The position numbers and the translations under genes were made by a program. A stretch of 38,863 bases of DNA, taken from a virus. Below the pieces are notes generated by a model. The model was not told the origin of the DNA. It made no database searches and saw only the letters and a program-made list of their open reading frames with translations. Shown here piece by piece: positions 6,376-13,005 of the stretch (its first letter is position 1; each line of letters begins with the position of its first letter). The stretch is from positions 1 to 38,863 of the IMG/VR virus record IMGVR_UViG_3300031576_000169; one strand, written 5' to 3'.

Positions 6376-7239
6376 TCAGAAGTCGTACGGGTCCGGGTCC
6401 TGCCCGACCGGCTCGTCCTCCCACCGGCCCTCCCTCAGGAACTTGTTGAACGCCGGCACGTACTTCCCCTCTTCCTTAACCCAATCCTTCGACTTCAGGT
6501 GAGTCTCCAAACCAGCCCTAACGATGTCCAGCTTCGGCTCCAGCTTCTGCGATTTCCAGTATTGGCGCGCCCGGAGCTTCCCGGTGCGCCGGTGCTTCGG
6601 GTAGAGGTTCCAGACCTCGGAGAACCCGGGCGGGTCCGTGGGGTGGTTTCCTGCCCGGTCTTGCGGAGTCTTGGGTTGGATTTCCAGTTCGTGGACTTTC
6701 GACTGCGGTGTGCTAGCCCCTTGGGGGGGCGTGGGGGGGGAAGTAGTTAGATCTTTAGGGGACGGGCCGGGAAGGGGCCGGGAGTTCGATTCTTCCGAAG
6801 CAGAAGGCCAAACAGCTGCTTCGTGTTTGCTTGAAGCAGAAAGCAAGCAGCTGCTTCGTCTTGATTTCCCTGATCTGATGCCACCTTGCCTGCCTGCGTC
6901 AGATTTGATCCTGCGCTGACTGAGGATCGATTTGCGGCTCGGATTATACTTCAGGTAGTCGTGGATGGACCACCCACCAGCGCACTTCTCCCAGAGCTCT
7001 GCTCGGCGAAGCTCGTCTTCTATTGAAGCAGCTGCTTCGGGCCACAGAGTGTTCTCATCCGCATCGTTGAGCGTGAGGCCGAACGTGAGCCTCTCGATGG
7101 CTTCCTCCGGGACGAAGCCATCCGTCATATGCCTGGAACACCAGCAGAGGGCCCTGACGTGAAGTGTTACGGCGAATGGACTGAGCTTCAGAATCTTAGG
7201 ATGGTCATCAAAGGCATCGTCGATCCTGACCCAGCTCAT
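6376..7239 (-). CDS. replication initiator (phage replisome-organizer type)
   Basis: 287 residues. The N-terminal winged-helix-like region begins MSWVRIDDAFDDHPKILKL and contains CWCSRHMTDGFVPEEAIERL. A low-complexity Ser/Pro linker covers about 130-210. The C-terminal domain FSEVWNLYPKHRRTGKL, then KSKDWVKEEGKYVPAFNKFL, matches the end typical of phage replication proteins that recruit a host helicase. The start is ATG at 7239 with AGGAAAGAGG upstream. The linker is encoded by iteron-like repeats, as in lambda O. A structured leader and palindrome-bearing promoter lie upstream. Bootstraps DNA replication at an internal origin, by family analogy. Confidence 0.75.
   Translation of the reverse strand: MSWVRIDDAFDDHPKILKLSPFAVTLHVRALCWCSRHMTDGFVPEEAIERLTFGLTLNDADENTLWPEAAASIEDELRRAELWEKCAGGWSIHDYLKYNPSRKSILSQRRIKSDAGRQGGIRSGKSRRSSCLLSASSKHEAAVWPSASEESNSRPLPGPSPKDLTTSPPTPPQGASTPQSKVHELEIQPKTPQDRAGNHPTDPPGFSEVWNLYPKHRRTGKLRARQYWKSQKLEPKLDIVRAGLETHLKSKDWVKEEGKYVPAFNKFLREGRWEDEPVGQDPDPYDF
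6796..6858. repeat. iteron-like tandem inverted repeats in the initiator gene
   Basis: Two units about 36 bp apart, each GAAGCAGA followed by CAGCTGCTTCG: GAAGCAG at 6797 and 6833, CAGCTGCTTCG at 6813-6823 and 6848-6858. Each unit is an inverted repeat. A third CAGCTGCTTCG lies at 7029-7039 within a perfect palindrome. Candidate initiator binding sites and replication origin, by analogy with origins inside lambdoid initiator genes. Confidence 0.5.
7025..7038. repeat. perfect palindrome related to the iterons
   Basis: GAAGCAGCTGCTTC, a 14-base perfect palindrome combining both half-motifs of the repeats at 6797-6858. It lies within the same gene about 170 bp upstream in transcription order. 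Confidence 0.5.
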
Positions 7240-7272
7240 GGCTGGGCCTCTTTCCTGAGTTGTGGCGAGAGA

Positions 7273-7347
7273 TTCACGGGTGCCTCCAGGCTCAACCTTA
7301 CCCCGCCGATCCCGGCACCCGTGAAGGAGTCTGAGGACCGGCGGGGT
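7273..7347 (-). ncRNA. interlocked-stem (pseudoknot) leader of the initiator mRNA
   Basis: Two long stems interlock: TTCACGGGTGCC 7273-7284 pairs perfectly with GGCACCCGTGAA 7314-7325, and 7300-7312 pairs over 13 bp with 7335-7347 (one G-U in the minus transcript). One arm of each lies within the loop of the other, the topology of an H-type pseudoknot or of mutually exclusive switches. Connecting loops are 9, 1 and 15 nt. It ends 33 nt before the initiator ATG and begins about 10 nt after the proposed transcription start. Confidence 0.5.
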
Positions 7348-7363
7348 AGATGAGCTCTCCGGG

Positions 7364-7392
7364 ATCATATACAAACCCCGGGGATTTGTACA
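7364..7392 (-). promoter_or_regulatory. putative promoter with palindromic operator
   Basis: Minus strand: TGTACA (7392-7387), 17-bp spacer, TATGAT (7369-7364). The spacer and flanks form a near-perfect palindrome at 7370-7390: TACAAA and CCCC arms around GGGG and TTTGTA, with one extra base. A repressor bound there would cover the promoter. It drives the structured leader and the initiator gene. The -35 matches only 4 of 6 consensus bases. Confidence 0.4.
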
Positions 7393-7402
7393 TAGGAGAA
7401 TC

Positions 7403-7449
7403 GGCCCCGGCCAGATTGCCGGCGAGCGACCGGAGGCGCAGCCGGGGCC
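7403..7449 (-). terminator. GC-rich hairpin after the small membrane-protein gene
   Basis: GGCCCCGGC 7403-7411 pairs perfectly with GCCGGGGCC 7441-7449, with a small inner CCGG/CCGG stem. It lies 34 bases after the stop at 7484 and before the initiator promoter. No T-run follows on the minus strand, so intrinsic termination is uncertain. Confidence 0.35.
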
Positions 7450-7483
7450 AGTAAGAGGGCGCCTTTGGAGAAGAGTACCACAA

Positions 7484-7618
7484 TCAATCTTCCTCGCTCG
7501 GGTGAATGTAGACATCGTGGTCTCCAAGCCAACTGCGAATCCGCTCGGCCAATCTCCACAGGCCGAAGATCAGGAGAGCGGACGCGAGGCCGAGGAGGTA
7601 GCCAGAGGCGGCGGTCAC
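7484..7618 (-). CDS. small single-pass membrane protein
   Basis: 44 residues. A hydrophobic helix at about 3-22 (AASGYLLGLASALLIFGLW) is followed by a short charged tail (RLAERIRSWLGDHDVYIHPS). GTG at 7618 overlaps the preceding stop as GTGA. It is the last gene before the 7240-7483 control region. Inner-membrane location is likely; function unknown. Confidence 0.65.
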   Translation of the reverse strand: MTAASGYLLGLASALLIFGLWRLAERIRSWLGDHDVYIHPSEED

Positions 7619-8304
7619 GCTCGGTAGCTCCGGCTCACGCGGCTGACCGCCCTGACGCCCGGGATCCTGAGCGCCCCGCGCTGCGCCTGCGCCAGCTTGT
7701 TGAGGGTCGGCATGCACGGCTCCAGCAACCCGATCCACTCCGGGTGGCCAGCCACGTAGGACACCAGGGCTTGAAGATCGTGGACCTCGGCGGACCACAG
7801 TTCTCTCTCGCTCACCCCCTGGATTTCCGCGACGGCCGGGGCCACGCGCACCTGCGGGACCTCGACCGGGGCCGCCAGGATCGCCTCCGCCGCCTGGGCA
7901 TCTCCCGATTCTTCAGCATCGATCGCCGCCATGAGCTGCCGCTCCTCCTCTTCTATGCGAGCGCGCTCCCTGAGCTCGCGCTCCAACTCCTCGGCCTTGC
8001 GCCGCTCCTCGGCCTCGAAGTCTTGAGCCTTGCGGTCGTAGAGCTGGCGGGCCATCACCACCGGGCCCACCAAGCCGTCCCGCGCCGCCAGGATCTCCCT
8101 CTTCGCGGCGTCCGCCGCCTTGCGCGCGGGCTCGAAGTAGTCGGTGATCGAGCGCTCGCCGGAGCGCAGACGCTTGGCGCGCTCCAGCGCCTCGCCGTGC
8201 GAGGCCACCTCGCGGACCTCGTACAGCATCGCCTCACGCACGATGGGCGCGAGCTGCCCCACGATGTCAGGCGGGGACGGCCTAACGATTACGATGTCAT
8301 TCAT
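7615..8304 (-). CDS. coiled-coil protein of the recombination cluster (DUF1351-like)
   Basis: 229 residues. MNDIVIVRPSPPDIVGQLAP is followed by a long helical segment (about 30-150) with heptad-like Glu/Arg/Lys, for example QDFEAEERRKAEELEREL and RERARIEEEERQLMAAID. The C-terminal domain has HPEWIGLLEPCMPTLNKLAQ. Such proteins commonly lie next to RecT and a YqaJ or Cas4-like nuclease in phages; the role is not established. ATG at 8304 has GGAGGACAAC upstream. The HNH gene ends 8 bases into it. Confidence 0.7.
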   Translation of the reverse strand: MNDIVIVRPSPPDIVGQLAPIVREAMLYEVREVASHGEALERAKRLRSGERSITDYFEPARKAADAAKREILAARDGLVGPVVMARQLYDRKAQDFEAEERRKAEELERELRERARIEEEERQLMAAIDAEESGDAQAAEAILAAPVEVPQVRVAPAVAEIQGVSERELWSAEVHDLQALVSYVAGHPEWIGLLEPCMPTLNKLAQAQRGALRIPGVRAVSRVSRSYRA

Positions 8305-8761
8305 GTTGTCCTCCGATCGTTTTCCGAGAGTGCCAGCGCAAATCAGCCAGACTGATACCGCGAGTCCGCAGGTGCAGACGCGCATGTTCTGCCCTTGTCA
8401 TGACACGCAGATTGTCTGGTCGGTTGTCTCGCTGATTTCCGTTGACGTGATGAACGATGTCGCTCGGGCAGAGCGCCCGGCCAAGCATGCTCGCAGCTAT
8501 CACGCGATGCTCGTAAGCATAAACCCCGCCCGAGAGATTCGCCGAAGGATCTCCCTTCAAATAGATCCCGACCACGTCAGCTCGCTTTCCTCCTAGGTGA
8601 ACGCGCCCTCCTCGCCAATTAAAATTGTGTTCTCGGCTTCTTCCAAGAACAATGCAGCGATGAGAACAGAAGCGACCATGCCCGCGCGTAATCTCATGTG
8701 TCCTCACGCGAAATTGTTTTTGGCATCGTTCACATTGTTCGTTGGACATCGCTCGCGCCAT
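8297..8761 (-). CDS. HNH homing-type endonuclease
   Basis: 154 residues. An N-terminal zinc finger (CERC at 10-13, then CSHRC at 32-36) precedes an HNH nuclease core: YEHRVIAASMLGR at about 83-95, DIVHHVNGNQRDNRPDNL at 101-118 and EHARLH at about 125-130. Catalytic His and Asn residues are present. The start ATG at 8761 has GGAGGCG upstream. It overlaps the end of the RecB-like nuclease gene by 32 bases and the next gene by 8, and its GC content is visibly lower than its neighbours, as expected for a free-standing mobile endonuclease. Cuts DNA lacking the element, by family analogy. Confidence 0.88.
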   Translation of the reverse strand: MARAMSNEQCERCQKQFRVRTHEITRGHGRFCSHRCIVLGRSREHNFNWRGGRVHLGGKRADVVGIYLKGDPSANLSGGVYAYEHRVIAASMLGRALCPSDIVHHVNGNQRDNRPDNLRVMTRAEHARLHLRTRGISLADLRWHSRKTIGGQHE

Positions 8762-9275
8762 TGCTTCGCCTCCATGCGGTCAGCGTCAGCGCCGCCTTGA
8801 ATACTACCCAGTCATTCCGATCCCGGTGCTCGACGAGCTGATACCTGTCCTCGAACAGGTGCAGGCATGTTCTTGCCAGCGGCCGCTGGAACGTCCCGGC
8901 ATAGCCAGCCAATTGGACCTGGTGGAACGGAGCGCAGCCGCCCGTCTTCAGATCGAGGACGAGTTCCTTTCCAGCGATCTTCACCCGCCGGTCCAGCCGG
9001 CCAGCGTACTGGAGCGGCTCGTTCACCACCTCCTCTTCTATGGCCAGAATCTCCGGTCGCACTTCGTCCAAGAATCGCTGGTATTGCCGCACGCGTGGGA
9101 GAAGGACCGGATCGAGGCTGTCCCAATCCAGGTCGTGCTGGTCTAAGAACTGTAGCGCCAGGTGCAGCGCCGAGCCCTTGTCGCGAGCCTCGTCAGTGAA
9201 AAATGAAGTGTCCACCAGCCCCGCGTCTTTGAGGATTGTGGTAACTCTCGGCAGCTCAGAACGCGATGTCGTCAT
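8730..9275 (-). CDS. PD-(D/E)XK nuclease, RecB/Cas4-like
   Basis: 181 residues. Motifs in order: GSALHLAL with His38, EEEVVNEPLQYAGRLDRR with Asp95, LVLDLKTGG with Asp108 and Lys110, and HQVQLAGYAG with the Gln/Tyr of motif III. This is the RecB-family nuclease core used by phage exonucleases paired with RecT. Start ATG at 9275 has AGGGGAAG upstream and overlaps recT by 20 bases. Likely resects double-stranded ends to provide single strands for annealing. The last residues overlap the HNH gene and may have been altered by its insertion. Confidence 0.85.
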   Translation of the reverse strand: MTTSRSELPRVTTILKDAGLVDTSFFTDEARDKGSALHLALQFLDQHDLDWDSLDPVLLPRVRQYQRFLDEVRPEILAIEEEVVNEPLQYAGRLDRRVKIAGKELVLDLKTGGCAPFHQVQLAGYAGTFQRPLARTCLHLFEDRYQLVEHRDRNDWVVFKAALTLTAWRRSNGASDVQRTM

Positions 9276-10266
9276 CTTCCCCTGGCTCCCTCCCGAGGTG
9301 CAGCTCGATGCTCACGATCTGCCTGTACGTCTTCTTCCCGTCCTTCGACTGGACCTCCTGCCAGCCTATCTCTACTTCGCTCGAGCCGGCCTCGCGGGCG
9401 AAGGCCGCGAACTTGGCATCGAAGGTGCTGAACGCCTGCCCGTCCTGGCCGCGGATCGAGTAGAGCTTCCAGCCCTTGCCGGACTTCTCGTCGACCGCGG
9501 CCACGACCCCGACCCACGTGTTCGGTGCTTCCGCCTTCGGTTTCGGCTTCTGAGCCGCGGCTTCTCCCCCGCGTGCTGCTTTCGGCTCCTTGGCCTTGGC
9601 CTCTTGCTTGCCGATGAACTTCTCCACCTTCTCCGCGGCCGCCTCGCTCGCCCGCCGCGGCATGGAGACCAGTCTCGGTTCCCGCATCTGGTAATCCCCG
9701 ACCTCCTCGCGGAACTGGAGCCCCTTGAGCACGTCGGCGAAGGCGTCCCTCAGCGCCCAGGACCGCGCCCGCATCTGGAGCATCCGGCCGGGGTGCGTGG
9801 CCCACGGGGCCTGAGGGCCGCCGCGCCTCGTGAGCCCGGCTTTATCGGCCATCTCCATCGAGTAGGTGCGGGCAGTCGTGTTGGGCTGGTTCCTGCGCTT
9901 GACCTCGCACTTGCCTTCTTGCTCGGTCATCGCCTCCTGAGCATCGCGCTCCTCGATCCACTCCAGCAGCCCGCTCGCCTGGACTAGCCCGATGACCAGG
10001 TCGCCCCACATGCTCGGCCGCCCGTTGATCACGGCGATGTTCTGGAGCGCCTGCATGGGCGGGATGCCGATCTCGTTGCCCATCTGCACCGCGATGAGCA
10101 CGTCCTGCGGCTTGCCCCTGAACCCCGGCGGGCACAGCTCGCTCGCGGCGATCAGCTTCGAGAACTCCATCGCCTCGTCGAGCGTCCGTGGCTGGAGCGT
10201 GAAGACTTCCCGCCTCGCCGGCACTGACGCTTGATCGTCCTTCCGTTCTGTCCCCTGTTCGCTCAT
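9256..10266 (-). CDS. recT: RecT-like single-strand annealing protein
   Basis: 336 residues. The core MEFSKLIAASELCPPGF, then DVLIAVQMGNEIGIPPMQALQ and NIAVINGRPSMWGDLVIGLV, with ARTYSMEMADKAGL and MLQMRARSWALRDAFADVL, is diagnostic of the RecT/RedB family. A Lys/Ala-rich linker (about 205-250) leads to a C-terminal region resembling an OB-fold (TWVGVVAAVDEKSGKGWKLY). It anneals complementary single strands in recombination and partners with the nuclease gene overlapping its end. GAGGAGC precedes the ATG. Confidence 0.92.
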   Translation of the reverse strand: MSEQGTERKDDQASVPARREVFTLQPRTLDEAMEFSKLIAASELCPPGFRGKPQDVLIAVQMGNEIGIPPMQALQNIAVINGRPSMWGDLVIGLVQASGLLEWIEERDAQEAMTEQEGKCEVKRRNQPNTTARTYSMEMADKAGLTRRGGPQAPWATHPGRMLQMRARSWALRDAFADVLKGLQFREEVGDYQMREPRLVSMPRRASEAAAEKVEKFIGKQEAKAKEPKAARGGEAAAQKPKPKAEAPNTWVGVVAAVDEKSGKGWKLYSIRGQDGQAFSTFDAKFAAFAREAGSSEVEIGWQEVQSKDGKKTYRQIVSIELHLGREPGEDDDIAF

Positions 10267-10290
10267 GTGTCATGCTCCTCTTCTCGGCGG

Positions 10291-10491
10291 CTACCTGGCC
10301 ACCATCTGACGCCGCGACCGCCGCGGCTTCGGCGCTACGTAATGCTCCAGCTCCTTCACGGAGACGTAGAGGCGGCCGCGGACCTTCACCGCGTCGCGGA
10401 GCTTGCCCTGGCTCACCATCTGGTAGATCACCTGGCGGGACGAGAACCCGAATCGCTTCGCCGCCTCTATCGCCCCGATGTACCCTTCCAT
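10291..10491 (-). CDS. small helix-turn-helix DNA-binding protein (excisionase-like fold)
   Basis: 66 residues. MEGYIGAIEAAKRFGFSSRQ then VIYQMVSQGKL and GRLYVSVKELEHY form the MerR/HTH_17-type winged helix seen in excisionases and small regulators. The tail is basic (PKPRRSRRQMVAR). I chose ATG at 10491 because GGAGG lies 8 bases upstream. It is the first gene after its own promoter (10515-10543), so it could be a regulator; no integrase exists to pair with an excisionase role. Confidence 0.8.
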   Translation of the reverse strand: MEGYIGAIEAAKRFGFSSRQVIYQMVSQGKLRDAVKVRGRLYVSVKELEHYVAPKPRRSRRQMVAR

Positions 10492-10514
10492 GATCATCAC
10501 CTCCAGCCTGCGCC

Positions 10515-10543
10515 ATTCTATCACAATCTAATTGCTTTGTTAA
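10515..10543 (-). promoter_or_regulatory. sigma70-type promoter before the HTH gene
   Basis: Minus strand TTAACA (10543-10538), exact 17-bp spacer, TAGAAT (10520-10515). It lies in an AT-rich island in otherwise GC-rich sequence, 24 bases upstream of the HTH start codon. Expected to drive the HTH, recT and nuclease genes. Confidence 0.6.
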
Positions 10544-10558
10544 GCCGGCCATCATCAG

Positions 10559-10600
10559 GCACCGCTCGACGGTGCGACCGCGCCGCCTCCCCGGCGCGGT
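10559..10600 (-). terminator. two hairpins after the DUF932-like gene
   Basis: ACCGCGCC 10577-10584 pairs with GGCGCGGT 10593-10600, and GCACCG 10559-10564 pairs with CGGTGC 10570-10575. They begin 9 bases past the stop at 10609 and precede a new promoter. No T-run, so attenuation or RNA protection is as likely as termination. Confidence 0.4.
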
Positions 10601-10608
10601 TTCAGCCT

Positions 10609-11682
10609 TCAGGCGGCGACGTCGAGCGCCTTGTCCGCGACCTCCTGGAGCTCGATCCTCCGCTCCCCCTCCGCCTGGTTCGCCAGCCACGAGATGGCGT
10701 TGCTGAGGCGCCACACCGTGTTGCCCTGGGGCAAGTCCTCGACATCGAGGCTGTTGAACTTCTCCGTCGCCGCCTTGATCTCCGGAGCCGTCAGCAGGTC
10801 CCGGAACTCCCTCCGGCGGAACGCCTCCGGGTCCGCGGCCATGCTCACCGCCGCGAGGATGCGCTCCGACCTCCGCTCCACGGCCGCCGGGGACAGGACG
10901 TGCCTCACCACGTCCTTCGTGGCCGACGCGACCGTGCGGGTGTCCAGCGCGTAAGTCTCGCGCCGGTACTCGAAGTCCTCCCCGAGCCTCGCCCCGAGGT
11001 GGACCTTGCGGATCTCGCTCTTGCCGATCATCCCATTGATGCAGACCAGCCGCATGGCGAAGCCGCTGATCTCCAGGGCCCCCCTCCCGAAGTCGCTGTT
11101 GACCCACGACAGGCCGAACACGACCGGCTCCCCGGGGATGAGCTCCACTACGCGAGGCAGGATCGCCGTGATCTGCACCCGCACGTCTCCGGCGAACCCG
11201 TCAGAGACCACGGCCCCTTGCTCCTTCAGCTCCCCGAGCAGGGCGTCGAGGATCGGGCGCGAGTCCATGCGCCGGTACTTGGAGGACAGGAAGCCGCGGG
11301 CCTGGCCGTCGACTGACCGCACCAGGTACCGCTGCTCGGTCGCCCCGTTCACGAATAGTCGCGTCAGATTGTCCGCCAGGAGATCCGGACCCCATCCCGG
11401 CATAGACTGGAGATGCCGGGCGTAGGCGACCGGCAACTCCGCCTTGCTGCACGCTTGCGTCAAGACATTGTCATGCAGGCCCCACTCGCGCTCCACGCTC
11501 GGCACCCCGACGCTGAGCCTCCCTTCCGGGGCGCTGAACTTGAGACCGTGCCCTGGCACGAGCGCGTCGCTCGGCACCTGGGACATGACCTGGTTCACTA
11601 CCGCGGCGGCCCTGCTCGCCCCTCGCTGGACGTACTCCTCCAGCCTCTCTTTCGCCGTTCCCGCTCTGCTCACGCTCAACAT
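10609..11682 (-). CDS. DUF932 (TIGR03299-like) phage/plasmid protein
   Basis: 357 residues. LKFSAPEGRLSVGV, RYLVRSVDGQARGFLSSKYR and RMDSRPILDALLGEL, then VVFGLSWVNSDFGRGALEIS and MRLVCINGMIG, match the DUF932 family found in phages and plasmids, whose biochemical role is not firmly known. ATG at 11682 has AGAGGAGAG upstream. The same frame is open further upstream without a good start, so an N-terminal extension is possible. It is near the start of the early operon, consistent with early expression. Confidence 0.8.
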   Translation of the reverse strand: MLSVSRAGTAKERLEEYVQRGASRAAAVVNQVMSQVPSDALVPGHGLKFSAPEGRLSVGVPSVEREWGLHDNVLTQACSKAELPVAYARHLQSMPGWGPDLLADNLTRLFVNGATEQRYLVRSVDGQARGFLSSKYRRMDSRPILDALLGELKEQGAVVSDGFAGDVRVQITAILPRVVELIPGEPVVFGLSWVNSDFGRGALEISGFAMRLVCINGMIGKSEIRKVHLGARLGEDFEYRRETYALDTRTVASATKDVVRHVLSPAAVERRSERILAAVSMAADPEAFRRREFRDLLTAPEIKAATEKFNSLDVEDLPQGNTVWRLSNAISWLANQAEGERRIELQEVADKALDVAA

Positions 11683-11696
11683 GGTCCACTCTCCTC

Positions 11697-11807
11697 TCAC
11701 TCCTGAGACGCCGTCATTGGCCTCGTCAGCGCCGGCATCCACCGGCGGACCCGGGATCTGATCCAGAGTTTCGGCCTCGTTTCCCTCGGTCGGGTAGACG
11801 CTGTCAT
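11697..11807 (-). CDS. 36-residue basic possible microprotein
   Basis: MTASTRPRETRPKLWIRSRV onward, very Arg-rich. ATG at 11807 overlaps the preceding stop (ATGA), and GGAGG lies 8 bases upstream. The alternative frame over the same bases has normal-looking composition and could be an N-terminal extension of the DUF932-like gene, so this is uncertain. Confidence 0.35.
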   Translation of the reverse strand: MTASTRPRETRPKLWIRSRVRRWMPALTRPMTASQE

Positions 11808-12208
11808 GGCTCGTCCTCCACCACCAGATAGGGTGACTCCGGCCTCTCATCCTGGATCTTCCGGAGGGCGTTCTTCACTTCTTCTCCGGTGAGAACCCAC
11901 CCGTCGTGCGGCAGGTGCTGCACCACCAGCGCCTTGAACCTCTGGTAGGCGTAGAGTGTCTTGCCGAGCGGCGTGTCGTGGAAACCAGGCTCGGCAGATG
12001 CCCAGATTCCAGGCTCCTTGACGTTGAGCGGAACGCCGAAGTGCTGGCACAGGATGGCGAGCGCGAGCTGCGCTGGTCCGCTGCCGCCATAGCCCCACTC
12101 GAATCCGTCGGGGCTGTGGTTCCGCACCCGGTTCCTCGGGTCCAACGGCTTCGTCCCGGCGTACACGAAGCACCTTCCGTCTTCTCTCCTTCCGGTGTAG
12201 ACGTTCAT
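11804..12208 (-). CDS. DUF6166-like protein
   Basis: 134 residues. MNVYTGRREDGRCFVYAGTK, LDPRNRVRNHSPDGFEWGY and GGSGPAQLALAILCQHFG make up the compact domain recognised in many phage and bacterial proteins (DUF6166); its function is unknown. YQRFKALVVQHLPHDGWVLT follows, ending in an acidic tail. ATG at 12208 is preceded by AGGAGGAAGGACC and overlaps the upstream stop (ATGA). Second gene of the early transcript. Confidence 0.75.
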   Translation of the reverse strand: MNVYTGRREDGRCFVYAGTKPLDPRNRVRNHSPDGFEWGYGGSGPAQLALAILCQHFGVPLNVKEPGIWASAEPGFHDTPLGKTLYAYQRFKALVVQHLPHDGWVLTGEEVKNALRKIQDERPESPYLVVEDEP

Positions 12209-12405
12209 GGTCCTTCCTCCTTCCTCACCCTTTCGATCGCCCAACAACAATCGCACTTCGCGCTCTTCCCGCTCTGCTGCGCGAAGGCCGCGACCTCCGC
12301 CGCCCTCATCTCCTTCCAGCGCTCCCACTTCCACGTGTCGCTGCCGCGGTAGGGGATGTGTTTCTCACAAGCTATCTCGCCTCGCTCGCTCCAGAAAAGA
12401 GTCAC
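12205..12405 (-). CDS. first early gene, hypothetical
   Basis: 66 residues, MTLFWSERGEIACEKHIPYR, then SDTWKWERWKEMRAAEVAAF and AKCDCCWAIERVRKEEG. Cys residues near both ends (ACEKH and CDCC) could bind a metal. GTG at 12405 follows AGGAGGTGACGC, a near-perfect ribosome site. It is only about a dozen bases downstream of the predicted transcription start, so it is the first product of the early operon. Such genes often act on the host; no specific function is supported. Confidence 0.7.
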   Translation of the reverse strand: MTLFWSERGEIACEKHIPYRGSDTWKWERWKEMRAAEVAAFAQQSGKSAKCDCCWAIERVRKEEGP

Positions 12406-12423
12406 GCGTCACCTCCTACTCTC

Positions 12424-12452
12424 AATATACGCTAGAACGGTTTATATGTCAA
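12424..12452 (-). promoter_or_regulatory. strong early promoter
   Basis: Minus strand TTGACA (12452-12447), exactly 17 bp, TATATT (12429-12424). The -35 is a full consensus match and the -10 matches 5 of 6. Predicted start about 12417, immediately before the ribosome site of the first early gene, giving a leader of roughly 12 nt. Confidence 0.8.
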
Positions 12453-13005
12453 TAGAAATGATAAGAATTCCGCGATGGCCCAGGCACCCCACAAGATGCC
12501 ATTATTTCCATACTCCGTGGCTGGCCCCAGGAGACGCGATCTCCGGTGAGTTCAAGGCGTAGTACTACGAACCAGCCACGATCTCGAAGCGGCGGGCTGG
12601 CGGTGACGAGCGGCGGGGCATCCGGACGGGTGCCGGGACGCTTACCGTTGGTCCGGACGCGGCTATCCCAGAACGGGCATCCGGGCGGCCTGCGAGACGT
12701 CCGGCACGGCAGCTAACCCAGGCGGGGCGGTTCTTACGAGATGCCCTGTCGCCCCTCACTGAACAGCCAGTTCAGGTCGGGCTCCTGGATCTCTACCCAT
12801 TCATGTGATCAAACGTCGCCGGGTCGCAGAGCTTACGGCCGACCGGCGAGACAGCTCCGGCCAGGAAACACGATGTCTTGCGTGCGGGTGTGGAACTGGA
12901 GTAGACTGCCATCGTTGTTCCTAACAGACAACACTCTGGCTCACCCGGGCCAGGAAGTCAAGGGCTCCCTCGCGGGGGCTCTTGGCATTTAAGGTGATGA
13001 AATTC
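12453..13005. other. gene-free interval between late and early regions
   Basis: No convincing gene on either strand. It holds the far upstream side of the early promoter, a possible three-way structure at 12516-12580, and GGGCATCCGG repeated at 12616-12625 and 12675-12684 with an inverted partial copy (GATGCCC) at 12740-12746. Late transcripts should end here, but no clear hairpin with a T-run was found. Confidence 0.6.
12516..12580. repeat. nested inverted repeats, possible three-way junction
   Basis: CGTGGCTGG 12516-12524 pairs perfectly with CCAGCCACG 12572-12580, enclosing GGAGA/TCTCC (12530-12534/12540-12544) and the 12-base palindrome CGTAGTACTACG (12558-12569). It may form a junction in late-transcript 3' RNA, or serve as DNA binding sites. 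Confidence 0.4.

Noticed and set aside
10291-10491. Excisionase, implying a temperate phage
   Set aside because: No integrase, repressor or attachment site was found; the fold also occurs in general small regulators.
12741-12992. Plus-strand ORF of 83 codons in the gene-free interval
   Set aside because: No ribosome site, no domain, opposite to all other genes, and composition unlike coding sequence here.
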